From positions 186,001-250,000 of the forward strand of contig JACKQL020000001.1 in NCBI GenBank assembly GCA_018296165.2: a stretch of 64,000 nucleotides of DNA, given 5' to 3'. This DNA comes from Termitomyces sp. T153 (taxonomy: Eukaryota; Basidiomycota; Agaricomycetes; Agaricales; Lyophyllaceae). The position numbers and the translations under genes were made by a program. Shown one piece after another: positions 1 through 11,387 of the stretch (the first letter of the stretch is position 1; every line of letters begins with the position of its first letter). The notes beneath the pieces were generated by a model. The model made no database searches. It saw only the letters and a program-made list of their open reading frames with translations, and was not told the DNA's origin.

Positions 1-2483
1 AACCCTTCACGACGACATCAAAGGCAGGTTGATAATCACGTCGCTCTGCTTTGACGAAAGCAAGCATCTTGTCGCGCAGTTTTTCAAGATCTTCGAAAGT
101 GGTGGCGTAACTCACATCAAACGCAAACGTCTCTGACATCTATGTATATGTTATATGGATGCGAGCTGAGTAGCATGTTCGGACCTTACTTGTGGGCTAC
201 GACGAATGTTTTGAATGAACTGGAATGAGAGATGAGCAAACGACGGATATTCCGAAAAATCAATTATTACCATTGTATTCAATACTGTGTTAGGAGCTTG
301 AACAAAAGTATTGTTTGAATCGATAAAAACGGTGCTGAGGAGGCGAATCTCTTTGACAGTATAATTCTCTTTGTTGATATAGACGCGATCGCCAACATCA
401 AACGGATGTTTGACGAAAAGGAAAATGATGCTTGTAAGAACCTCCTGCAAGCTGCCACCAATGAGCCAGCTCAGACCTTGGAACAATTACAACATGAGAT
501 TATAATGATGAAGTCCCTAAAAAATATAGAAACCAACCAAGAATGAGAGTGCCAGCCCCCGTGACTAGGGTAGTAAGTTGGGCTTCCTATAAAATGGATC
601 ACGCTATCAGGAACAATTTGAAAATTCTACTGCAAGCGCAAGCGAGACATACCAACGCGACAGCAATGATGATGAGAGCGACTACAGAATAAACGCTTAT
701 CAAAATATTATCCAAACGTCCCACAGCGCTATCGAGGTCTTGCATTGAACTCTCGAGCGACAGCTGTTCACGATGAATATCCCTAGAGTGATTATGATGA
801 GCTATCAAGTGCTCTTCCACGAGCATGCCACCACCCCGGGGGTTACCCAAAGGGTTTCAACTCACAGACAGGCCATCTCGATTTCGTCACGAGAGATATC
901 TCCGTTCATATCTTTGTCAAAAATCGAAAAGACGTGGCTCGCTTCCTCGGGAGATGTAAAATAAGACGCAATGTCATCTACGAGGAGATATTTTGCATCA
1001 GGTTTGGCGAAGGAGTAGAAAAGCCGGCGGGCAAGCTAAAGTGAATTTGTCAGCTCGTTCCGAAGAAATGATAAAGTACCCAACAACAGCTCTTCGAAAT
1101 GACGTACCAGTCTCGATTTATTGGCGGACTCCAGGGCAGTTTTGACCATCGCCTGAGGAGAGTTGGGTTGAAGGACAGAGCTGTGCTCCGATCGCATAAG
1201 TAAACATACCTAACGAAAGAGCAACTTTGACATTATTACCTCCCTGCGATTTCCGAAGCGACATTTCCTAACGCCGTGGTAGTTGTAGTCGCTGCCATAC
1301 GTACACCCTGCTTGAGCTTCTTGAAGAATCGTTTGATATCAACGGACCCTCGTTGTCGATCATGGAGGCTATCCGATTGTTCTTGCATATCTTTCGAATT
1401 GCGATATAAAGTCACTAGGGACTTCACAGAAAATTTTTGGTCGGCGATACGTTCTGTCATGTGTCAATTCTTAGTTGTTGTGCAATTCGATAGAACAAAC
1501 CGGCATAAGAACGTTCATGGAATTTCGCAGCAATCCATTGAATAGAAAATTTTTCGAACAGGAGGGCCGCGGAACAAAGAACGAATGCAAAGAGCAAACG
1601 CGCGGCCGTATCAGAAGCTTGAATACTCTTGGTGCTAGCTCTGTCGGTTTGTTTATTGTCGATGAGAGGGCCCCAGGAGATCCATATGGTCAAAGTCCAC
1701 GCGAAAAGTGTGATATATCTGTACGCACGTTCAAAACAACAACCAACGTCCGATTTGTCATGACCCGTTACCTGCTGAGGACCCCCATCCAGTCAATATA
1801 CCTCCTTGTTCCTACCGCCACAATACCGATAGTGAGTCTCAAGATGGATGGCATTACAAGCCTGCGGAACAGGATCATGCTATAAATATTCTGCATGCCT
1901 CGAAAGACGGAAAACTCACGAAAAGGCGAGTGATACCCACCATCCTATAGGAGTCAATCAACGAAAGCTTTTCTACACGAAGAACAAGGAAACGAACCTC
2001 CCCATACTACACTGAGCCACACACTCCACCACAGTAGTCGTACATCCCATATCTCAAAAGAATGTTAGTCTGAAGTCATCATTGAGTGAGGTCGGTCGAG
2101 GCTAGACTCAAACTCACAGTAGTTTTCGGAAACACGGTTAGCGAAAGTATACCAGGGATCCAGATCAAAGCCAGTACAGGAACAATGAACAGAAACCAGC
2201 GTGTCACAATGGACACGTTCAATAGATAATTATAGAATTTAAGAAACTGAAAACGTTACAATTTTCTCATTGATATCTAGATCCATGGGTGTTTCTGTTT
2301 CTGGCTTACCTTGCTCTTAGGCATGTCTCCATCGGCATAAACAAGATGAGCTTGGCTGGGATTACGCGTGTCAAATTCTTCGTAGGAATGTTCCAATCTC
2401 TTGATGCCTGCAAAGAGGTCCCAGCTCGAGTTGCGGCTTTTTGAGTGATAAGGAAGCTCTGGTGGGTTGGGTGGATATGCCAT
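1..2483 (-). CDS. MscS-family mechanosensitive channel with EF-hand (partial, 3' end outside window)
   Basis: Multi-exon gene read from ATG at 2483 and leaving the window at base 1, so the C-terminus is missing. The N-terminal tail (about 70 residues) is polar. It is followed by hydrophobic segments near 2050-2230 (VTRWFLFIVPVLALIWIPG). An EF-hand loop lies near 900-960 (FDKDMNGDISRDE), and the MscS pore/beta-domain block lies at about 490-150 (LSWLIGGSLQEVLTSIIFLF, then HPFDVGDRVYI). This order (tail, membrane helices, EF-hand, MscS domain) is that of the fungal Msy1/Msy2 channels, which release Ca2+ and ions from ER membranes under osmotic shock. Family assignment is strong. Exact exon joins in the middle were not resolved. 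Confidence 0.85.
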
Positions 2484-3296
2484 AGAATATCAATGACAAA
2501 TAGTGTTGTGGTTGAGATATTAGCCTTCAATTTCAGCTAGGACTAGGAATGTTCTGAGCTCACAAGCAGGCAATGCGCGCTGTGAGTATGGATTCTGTCT
2601 GTTGTTGATAAGACACGCTTAGAAACTCATTCGAATCTTGACGTTGTTGAAGGAAATAGAGAGAAGGAGAATATACGAAGAACACGGGAAAGTTTTACCA
2701 GTCCGACACTGAAGCCTGAGTATGCACAGCAACGACTCCTGTATATTCTAGGATAACAACCATCAATCCCTGAAAACCAGCCGAATTTGAGCCTGTCCCG
2801 TTCTGTCCGGCATTCCAAATCAGGAAACTTTTCAAAAAATTACTAATTACTCAGCGCTCAGTGCCCCTTTGTATCAATGAGCAATCAAATTTCGAATTTT
2901 ATTTCAGCTCTCCCGAGTCTGCTATTTCACGCAAATTTGGCGATCCAAGCTTCCTCATCGGCAAATCTCTGTCTTTCAAGATGAATTTGGTAAGTACTCA
3001 GCTGTAAACCTCGAAACTCGGATCACAATACTCGGACTAAAATGCAATGAATGGTTGCGAGCAGAATCTATGCATTCTGCTTCATGCCGGACGGACATCT
3101 CACTTATTCTGCGACTAACAGCGTTGCTCAAATGGGTAGATCAAAATTAGAATCCGAGGCAAGAGGTTTAAACATTAAACAACACAGCAGAGCTTAAGCT
3201 GGGTATCATAAATCCGATAATATGAGTCCTTGAATCTGCTTTGCGCCCGATTGGACTAAAACATATAGTATCAAGTCGAACCATGTTCAGATGCTC
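2484..3296. other. Intergenic, between MscS channel start and PL14 gene end
   Basis: About 0.8 kb holding the promoter of the minus-strand channel and the 3' flank of the first lyase gene. I see no convincing gene, RNA or repeat. Confidence 0.5.
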
Positions 3297-4594
3297 TTAG
3301 AGTAACGTAGCTGCCAACCCAATAACAGCGAGACAAAGAGGAAGAATGGTCATTCGGAAGGATGCTGTGCGATCAGCAGCACTGGCGACTTTACCAGTAA
3401 GGTTAGACGCTGCACTTCCACCATATAACCGGATGTTACGATAATACGTATGAGTCGTTGTAGGTGTTTCCCAGCTGCTATCAGAACCTGTTATGACTAA
3501 TTAGATGTTATATCATCATCAGATTCCCAAATTACCTCCAAAAAAAGTCCTGCGATAGAAGATGAGTATTCAATAAAGCACTGACCAGGAAAAGTAATGC
3601 TCACGAGAAATATAGACCGTTGGCTGTTACCGATGAACTGCTGCGGATTTGGAGATTCTGTTGATCAATGGCCTTCAAGTCATTGTAGCTGAATTGTAAA
3701 GCCACATCAATCAGCCCAATCGCCAAGAAGAGTACGGAGAGCGACGGACTAGAGTTGAACATTGCCATTGGCAACGTTTGGAGGATCATTCAAGCGGACG
3801 AGAAGGGTGATTCTATTCCATCTGATTTGATATGTGAGAATGTAAACACCTCCCTGAATTGCAGGTAGTGCTCACTGGCCATCGACGAAGCCAAAAGCGC
3901 CGCGTTGAAGAGAAATACCAAAGTCTGAGTTACAAATGACATCGTCTGAAGAGCATAGATTGTTTGGGGTAGGTATGTATGCATAGACTAGGGTATGCCT
4001 GGTGAGAACAGATAGGGGAGAAAAAAATGAATACACACCTTCTCCCTCGCCGTTCTTTCTCCACATTAAACGTGTACTGAAGCACTCCTTACCGTCTGAC
4101 TCATTACCACCACTACATCCTGTGGAATTCAGACCACCACGCAATCCTGGGAGCTTCCCACCCTTGACCCAGTTAAAACCAGCATCAAAAGCCACTTCGT
4201 AAGAAAGAAGCATGGACTGGAACGACGATCCCCCGGTAGCATTCCACAAGTTGATGAATTGTGCACCGTTATCTGAGGAGCCAAAGCTATTCGCGGGATA
4301 TATGACTTCGAGCACTGGACCGGAAGAATTTGCTCCGGAGGTGCTTGGGAAGGGATCATTGACGAATGCAAGATGATCAGGGTTGTCCTGGATTCTACCT
4401 TTCCCAAGAGACCAACTTGAGACAAGGAGGGAGTCTGTATCCTTTGCATTTTGTGTGGCACTGGGAAATGGTAGAGTCGTGCTGGTTATGAGGCCATACT
4501 GCGCAGCAATTTGTTCGGCTGAAACCTGTTGACTGGCAACATAGATCGGCGTGGCAGCAAGGAGAGAATATAGAAGAGCGTGTCTATGGTACAT
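3297..4594 (-). CDS. Polysaccharide lyase family 14-like protein, copy 1, secreted and probably GPI-anchored
   Basis: ATG at 4594 opens a signal peptide (MYHRHALLYSLLAATPIYVA). The body has the fungal PL14 core: the block LSYEVAFDAGFNWVKGGKLP followed by GLRGG, then an RLMWR strand and, after a gap, the RLNDP..NVANGNVQL block at about 3740-3800 joined to YNDLKAIDQQ. The last exon (3297-3490) gives SNLTG and a hydrophobic tail ending IGLAATLL before TAA, which is a GPI-attachment pattern. PL14 enzymes cleave glucuronan- or alginate-like uronans by beta-elimination; the substrate here is unknown. Several introns are present, including a phase-2 intron splitting a Tyr codon after NVQL. The head-to-tail neighbour at 5009-6354 is a close paralogue. 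Confidence 0.78.
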
Positions 4595-5008
4595 TGTAGA
4601 AGGAAGTCTAATCGGTTTTTAAAGCAGTGAGGGAGCCGGCCCTTCAAGCTTCAAGGGCGGAGAGTCGAAGTTCAAGGTAAGGACCAGGTGACGTCTGTCC
4701 GCGGCGGTGCCAAGATAAGAATTTTGTCACGTGACCGGTCAACACAAACATACAGAAGAATAAAATAACATACTGATAATCGTTACATTCAGCATTATTT
4801 TTCACACGCAATGTCTAATGTAATGTAAGCAGGGGTCGCGTTAACAGCACAACCGTGACCAGAATGTCGCATACACAGTTCGTGTAGGAATGTGACCCAC
4901 AAAAACAAGTGTCAAACGTCAATATAACATTTAACCCATCTATGGGCATATAGAAATGACTGCGCTACAAACGTCGAAAGCTGCACAAAAATCGGATACC
5001 CATCAATG
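4595..5008. promoter_or_regulatory. Promoter region of PL14 copy 1
   Basis: About 0.4 kb between the two tandem lyase genes. It must hold the promoter of copy 1 and the terminator of copy 2. It contains GTCACGTGAC near 4726-4735, a perfect palindrome with the CACGTG E-box core that bHLH factors bind. Use of the site is inferred only. Confidence 0.4.
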
Positions 5009-6354
5009 TTATACTGCAAGGACGACCATAACGAAGAAAAATAGGAGAAACACTACAGACTTCAAGCCCGACGTAGCAAGATGAATGGGTCTAGAGTGAG
5101 ATGTGCTGTTGATTTCTTTTCCTGTGAGATTAGAAGCGGCACCGCTACCGTACAACACGATATTGCGAAAATATGTGTGGGTGGTGTTTGGTGTGGCCCA
5201 GCTTTTATCGGATCCTAGCGACCAGCTTGTCAGTGCCTTGATTTACGATAGAAAAATGTCAAGTTGACCTCCAAAGAAGGTTCTGTTTGAGTAACTATTC
5301 AGATGAGGGGGAGAGGTAGAAATTAGGAGACCTCACGAGAAATAGAACCCATTTAGATAGACTTGTGGGTTCGTCCGAAGCTGAAGGCCTTGTTCATCAA
5401 TCGCCAAGAGATCATTATAACTATGATTTACGACGACATATCAGTAACGTCCGCCCACATGCCTATCCGAAGGAAACATTGACGAACTAGACTTGGATGT
5501 TTCCATTGGCTACATTTCGGGGGTCGTTCAAACGAATGAGAAGAGTAATCCGGTTCCATCTGCAATTCATGGAAACAAATCTTGTAAACAATAGAATATG
5601 ACACGTACTGACCACTGACAAAGCCAAACGATCCTCGATGCAAACTTGTAACATCAGAGGCACAACTAACTCCAGGCCGGTTGCAAAGGTCGTTCGAAGT
5701 AGGTATGGAGCCATATACTGCATATCTCAGGTCAGAAAGATGTTGACATCAATGTCAGATGACTTTACTCTCGGCACTGCCACTGTTACGCCACATAAGT
5801 CGAATACTGAGACAGTCATTAGTGGCTGATGCCTTGGCACTGCTGCATCCTCCTAAGTTCGATTTTGTAGATCCGCGCAGTCCAGGAAGCTTCCCGCCCT
5901 TAACCCAGTCGAAGTAGTTGTCAAAGGCTACTTCATACGACACCATCATCGTTTGAAATTTAGATCCTGCTGTCGTATTCCACAAGTTGTAGAACTGGGA
6001 ACCACCAGTCTCGGACGAGTAGCTGCCTTGGGGATAGGTTACTTGGAGGACAGGTTTCCCAATGTTGTGAGTGGTTCCAATAGCTACTGGCTTTGTAAGG
6101 AAAGGATCCACGACAAAGGCAAGGTTGTTGGGGTTCGTTTGGATTGCCCCTTTGCTCAGTGACCAGTCTCGGACAATAAGCTTCTGAGCATCTTGTGTAC
6201 TTTGCGTTATGCTGGGAAAAGGAAGCGATGTGCTCGTAGAGAAACTATAATAAGCCGCTAGTTGCTCGACAGATGCCTGGGGGTTGGCGAAGGCGCGAGT
6301 GGAAGTAAAAAGGAGTATGTGAAAGCTAGTAGTAAAGCATAGTGCACAGAGCAT
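5009..6354 (-). CDS. Polysaccharide lyase family 14-like protein, copy 2, secreted and probably GPI-anchored
   Basis: Paralogue of the gene at 3297-4594 in the same orientation. I take ATG at 6354 as start because it opens a hydrophobic leader (MLCALCFTTSFHILLF) ending near ARAFANPQ. The same family blocks follow: SYEVAFDNYFDWVKGGKLPG, then LRGS, RLMWRNSG, then RLNDPRNVANGNIQV and YNDLLAIDEQ. The intron after NIQV splits a Tyr codon at the same phase as in copy 1. The 3' exon gives SNLTG plus a hydrophobic end (VVFLLFFFVMVVLAV), again a GPI signal. The pair is a tandem duplication in which gene structure was kept while sequence diverged. The frame is open through the exons I could follow, so I do not call it a pseudogene. 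Confidence 0.75.
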
Positions 6355-6733
6355 GACGATTGGCCAGGCAAGCAGCCTATTATTAATGACGTGAACAACG
6401 GAAGGAATTAACAAAAGTCCATGACTTCACATACTTACTGGAGATCATATACTTAGAAGGAAACAAAGATATATTCCGATTCGACGCAGCGATCAGCGAT
6501 GGCTTTTCTTGGCGTTGGTGACATCAAACATTTTCGGCACCGAGATTTGTACATATTCCGATCGACGACTTGCAGGGGCGCAAGAAAATGCATACGAGGC
6601 CGTAAAGGAGTTTTCTCATTAGGGTATAAGTTATTTTGGAAATCACGTGCCAAATTATAGGTATGTACTTATCAGGTTGAATTTGCCAATGGTTGGCTGC
6701 GCTTTCCATGGTCATCGTGTCCCCTCATTCATA
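6355..6733. promoter_or_regulatory. Divergent promoter between PL14 copy 2 and AVT transporter
   Basis: 379 bp between two start codons that point away from each other. It probably holds both core promoters and any 5' UTR intron. No clear binding motif was recognised. Confidence 0.45.
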
Positions 6734-8842
6734 ATGCCTTCAAAACCCGCAAAAAAGGAACGAACGTTCTCACTAGATGCAGAGCATTCTGAACCACTCC
6801 TTGGGTCCGCTAGCAACGTTCAAAATCAGACGATTTTCTCCGCCGAGGATGACGATGACTCGGTCGAAAGGAACATGCTAACTGAGCGGTCAGATCACAC
6901 TGTAAGGTTCCAGGAAGAACCTGTAATTATTGCACCGCCGCTGCGATCAACTTTTGCTAGCCGTGAAGCAGGTGTGTACGTGTCCAGTCCCGTTCTGTAG
7001 GCCTACGCAATTGCGAATTCAACATATTCTCCGCGTAGAGTTCGAATTAGACTCAGATGAATTAGACGAGAATGTCGATGTTGAAAACATACCAGAACGA
7101 AGGCACTCAGATCAGTCCATGCCTCTACTTGTAGGACTTGTCGACATGACTCGGAGACGAAGTACAGATTCTCCAAATAGTTACCAGATATCCGGAGACT
7201 ATGAACATGACTTGGACGAGTTGGCGAAAAAGAAAACTGCCGGTGGCGGCCTGCTGGACTCCATTGCCAACATGGCAAATTCGATTCTAGGAGCAGGTGA
7301 AGTCCCTGAAACCTTTGTAGTAAGACTAAGGCTAACGCAGTGTAGGCATAATCGGTACTTCTTCAAACCGTTCTAAGATCATCTTTGACTCATATTCGAA
7401 CTTAGGCTTACCTTACGCAGTTAGCCAAGCCGGCTTCTTCACTGGATTATTACTCCTCACGGTGCTATGTGCCGTCACAGACTGGACAATCCGTCTCATT
7501 GTCATCAACGCAAAACTTTGTGGTCGTCATTCCTATATCGAGATCATGGACCATTGTTTTGGATCCAGCGGTCGAGCCGCTGTCTCCTTTTTTCAGTTTG
7601 CCTTCGCTTTCGGAGGTAAGCAATAACGACACCTTCTGCCTGGTTGTATTTCTTATCTATCGAGCGCAGGCATGTGTGCTTTTGGCATCATCATCGGAGA
7701 TACAATACCTCACGTCATTCGTTCAATATTCCCCAACCTCTCCACGATACCCGTCCTCAAATTATTCACTAATCGCCAGTTCATCATCGCTCTCTGTACA
7801 GCATGTGTATCTTATCCCCTCTCTCTTTATCGTGACATCCACAAGCTTGCTCGGGCTTCGGGTATCGCCCTCGTCGGCATGGTCATAATTGTCGTATCCG
7901 TTATCATTGAAGGTCCACATACTTCACCAGAGCTTAGAGGTGATCCATCAAAGCGTTTCACCATCATACAACCCGGAATGTTCCAGGCAATTGGCGTGAT
8001 AAGCTTCGCTTTCGGTAGGTATATCTCCTTGGTGGTTGTTTATCTGTGGTTCATCTTATCTCATAGTTTGTCATCATAACACCCTTCTCATCTATGGAAG
8101 TCTTCGTACACCAACCCTTGACCGTTTTGCAAAAGTAACGCATATTTCGACATTCATCTCGCTTGTGTGTTGCACAACCCTCGCAGTGTCAGCGTATATG
8201 GTATTCACCAACAAGACACAAGGGAATATCTTGAATAACTTCGCTTCGGTAATTATTGACATGTCCCGGGTGGAGCTATCCCAGAACCTGACCTTCATTT
8301 TCAGAATGATACTCTTATAAACGTAGCACGTTTCTGTTTCGGTTTGAATATGTTTACTACGTTACCGCTGGAGTTGTTTGTGTGCAGAGAGGTATGCTTC
8401 TTTCCATTAATAACTGATGGCATAATCCATCACCTCTTCAGGTCATCGAAAACTATTTCTTCTCGCATGATGCTTTCAATCAACAACGGCATATCTTCTT
8501 CACAACAACCATCCTCTTTGCATCCCTCATTGGTATTCCTTTTCACGCCATCGGGCTTTGAGTATGAGCTTATCATAAACCTTACCTATAGTTGCGCTCA
8601 TAACATGCGACCTTGGTGTGATGCTTGAAATCACAGGCGGTGTGTCTGCAACCGCGCTCGCATACATCTTTCCCGCAGCTTGCTACTTCAAACTGTTAGA
8701 TGCCAAGCTTCCATGGTACGGTCGCGCTAAACTTCGTGCCGTCTTTTGTGTAGCCTTTGGCGTCGTGGTCATGGTGATTTCGCTCTTCATTGCTCTTGGG
8801 AAATCCTGGTCTGCGAAAGGCGAGCCGAGGATATGTTTGTAG
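6734..8842 (+). CDS. Vacuolar amino-acid transporter, AVT/SLC38 family
   Basis: ATG at 6734 begins a long acidic cytosolic N-terminus (MPSKPAKKERTFSLDAEHSE) rich in Ser, Asp and Glu. About 180 residues later comes the first transmembrane block with the family signature SIANMANSILGAG joined to IGLPYAVSQAGFFTG. Further helices follow: DWTIRLIVINAKLCG, MCAFGIIIGDTIPHV, a family loop CHHNTLLIYGS at about 8070-8100, and a last helix VVMVISLFIALGKSW before the stop at 8842. This is the AAAP/AVT layout with about 11 helices. Avt proteins move neutral amino acids across the vacuolar membrane with H+ exchange. The long N-terminus and IIGLPYA motif point to the Avt2/SLC38-like branch. Six or more short introns are needed. 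Confidence 0.85.
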
Positions 8843-9247
8843 TGTAATGTTAAGTTCGAAAGATTTTTAAGTCATTTATATATATATGTGTGTATACTTG
8901 ACGTTATCGAGTGGAGTAGACTTCCAGCATGCAGAGTGATCTGATGTAGTTCTCGAAGAATTTCCTTGGATCACTCAGCCAACGACTCGAGCTCATATGA
9001 CAAAGTGTTCTAGGTTAGCTTGCTACCTCCATCTGCCATAACAATGGAATTGAGCCCTACAATGACTGAACACTCTAAAATTTCTTCGGTGTTTGGTTGA
9101 TTTGAGATCATTTTACAGCACAAAAATTTACGGCATATCTAGACCCGTTAGTTTACACAATGAAGAACATGTACAATATAAGTATGTTTGGTATATGCGA
9201 AGGTATATATAGCAAGATGGATGTTCCAAAATTTACGCTGACTGTAA
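8843..9247. other. Convergent intergenic region between AVT and ERG8
   Basis: About 0.4 kb between two 3' ends. AT-rich, with a TATATATATGTG run near 8878-8890. This fits two back-to-back 3' UTRs; nothing else is seen. Confidence 0.5.
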
Positions 9248-11137
9248 CTATGGCAAAGTTGTCGCCTCCGCCAAACCTATTACTCCATCCATTATCTCGA
9301 CGCGGACTCCACCTGAGAAACTCTCCTTCGCAGACAAAGGCGACACGGAAAGCTCGGAGTATTCGCTCCACACTTGTTCCACGCGTTGGACAGGAGGAAT
9401 ATCTGGCGACGAGTCAACAGGATCGCATACCAAGAGCCAAATCGCGTCGTATCCACCGGCTACATGGCAGGTGAGTTTTCCGGCATCAAGGATACAAATC
9501 AACATACCACCTGGGACACCACCTCCTATGACACCAGCGAGGGACACGCAAGAATCAAGGAGTATTGTCTGCTCCACCGGCTCGATAGGGACACCGGACA
9601 GCTCTCCCATTCTTTTCATTTTAGTGCGAATGGCCTGAATATAGATGATGGTGAATAACCTAGATATACAAAGTTCGAAACGTAATACCTGTGAAATCTG
9701 GTGGGATTCAAAGAATTTTGAAATGGTGGGCTTTTCCTCTTCGGGTTGGTAGGGATTGGCTGACCACTGGAAAAATTTCGATTGAGTACTTCTCCTCAAA
9801 CAAAGGGGTACTAACCTGGATGGGTTGCAGGGAGGCAATGTACTTGACTGCAGTGGTATAGCTCGCGCGATCCTTCTCGTACAGTTTTGACAGTTCAACG
9901 AGTGTTTCCGCCAGCCTCGTGTTCAATGTATCTATATCGGTCCATAACGCAAATGCTAGAAGGGAGACATGTGTCCACTGTCAGCTCAAGTTTGACCCAC
10001 GCCACACAGCGGCGAGAATGGCGTACCTTGTTCAGAATTTCCTGTTCGCCACTTGAGGACCTTGCCCACTAGCGAGGGCGTGTCGCTACCCGTATCGACG
10101 TCTGCGAGCATAAGCCTCGTCAGTGGCGGAAGTTTGAACGGCTTAACGGCATAATCCCATGCTTTGTTGGAAGGCGAGAGTATCGGATGAAGAGGAGAAC
10201 GCACCTACACAGAGAATGAAGATACCGTCACATCAATGACTTTACTTAAAAATATCACCAAGACTCACAGCTTTGTCACTCATCAATCCGTTCAACACGG
10301 CTGGATTGAAACGCGTATAGATATGACTGCCAAATACGGCCGCAGCGATGTCGAATCCGCTACCCACTTTCCCTTGAGCATAGCAGTGCACATACTGTGC
10401 AAGGTTATGGGCTAGCAAGCGGCCATCACTAGCAGACGCGGAGAAAGAATTCGTGGAAATGCTTGAAAAGTGGATCAGCAGACAAGAAACGAGGGACGTG
10501 ATGAGAGCCGCAGAAGATCCGAGTCCCGTTTTATGTACTCGGTATAACGGGACTCCAGTTGGAGTGAAAGGAACGATTTGGCTGAGAGAGTCGAGAGTTC
10601 GTGGGAGACGCAAGGAAGCAAGCTATTCAAGAATTCTTTAATCCTGAGGTCGGCATTGAGCTTCATCCTAACCTTTTCTCTTTGCGAATAGAAGTCATTA
10701 TCTCCAACTATCGCAATGTCGAGACCTTTGGACAATGTGGTGTTCATCGATGTAATTCCGCTTATTTCGGCGACCAATACAAGCGTGACTTGTAGTGCCA
10801 GGTAGACAAATTTGTTCTTGCTGGCACTAGTTTATATTTTCATCTCCGTAAATGCAGCGTACGATAACGATTAGTGCTGTTGAACGTACTTCTTTGGCGA
10901 CTCTTCCACCTTCACAGGGGTTTCAGCCGTCGAGACAGAGTATTCCCAAGTTGCATCTGAGAACTGTGGAGACCTTACGCGGATGGTATTTGGACCACAA
11001 GAGGAATCTTCTCGGATGACGGTATAGAATCGGGACGATGTGCAGACCACGGTGCCAGAGTACTTGGGATCGAGCACAAGGTAGCCGCCCGAGACCAAGA
11101 CCTTGCCTGGGGAGGACACGACGGTTGTAGGGGACAT
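9248..11137 (-). CDS. ERG8: Phosphomevalonate kinase
   Basis: GHMP-kinase that phosphorylates mevalonate-5-phosphate in the sterol/isoprenoid pathway. ATG at 11137 gives MSPTTVVSSPGKVLVSGGYL, the family N-terminus. Later exons carry IVGDNDFYSQRE (about 10690), the ATP-binding glycine loop KTGLGSSAALITSLV (about 10480-10530), GKVGSGFDIAAAVFGS (about 10330-10370), an Asp-rich block LMLADVDTGSDTPSLVGKVL, and the C-terminal GHMP motif VPAGGYDAIWLL formed by splicing near 9480-9530. The stop is at 9248. About seven introns. All hallmark motifs are intact, so the enzyme should be active. It lies about 250 bp downstream of ferrochelatase on the same strand. Confidence 0.93.
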
Positions 11138-11184
11138 GGCAGAGATGAAAGAAAAGATACCGAAATAGTGTGGGTCTCTCAAGC

Positions 11185-11191
11185 TTATATA
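11185..11191 (-). promoter_or_regulatory. TATA box of ERG8
   Basis: TATATAA on the minus strand, about 48 bp upstream of the ERG8 start codon. It is a good match to a core TATA element in the short space after the ferrochelatase stop codon at 11388. Confidence 0.45.
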
Positions 11192-11387
11192 TGAAATTCG
11201 AAACGCGCGCAAACGCGCAAAATGAAGATATGTAATGAACCAAATCATTGGTGTCGTCCAGGAACCCGGCTGACTCAGCAATCAATTGAGAAGGACCGTA
11301 CTTTGGAGATCATAAACTTTCTCTTCCGGGTGGGTCTGTCTTCTGAATTATATAACGGACGCGTCGCCCGGCTTGTTGTACATAGTA

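Noticed and set aside
5380..5660. Apparent frameshift in PL14 copy 2
   Set aside because: The shifted frame is intron read-through. Splicing that splits a Tyr codon restores the RLNDPRNVANGNIQV to YNDLLAIDEQ order seen in copy 1.
9160..9658. Plus-strand frames over 9.2-9.7 kb
   Set aside because: Opposite strand of ERG8 exons; no motifs.
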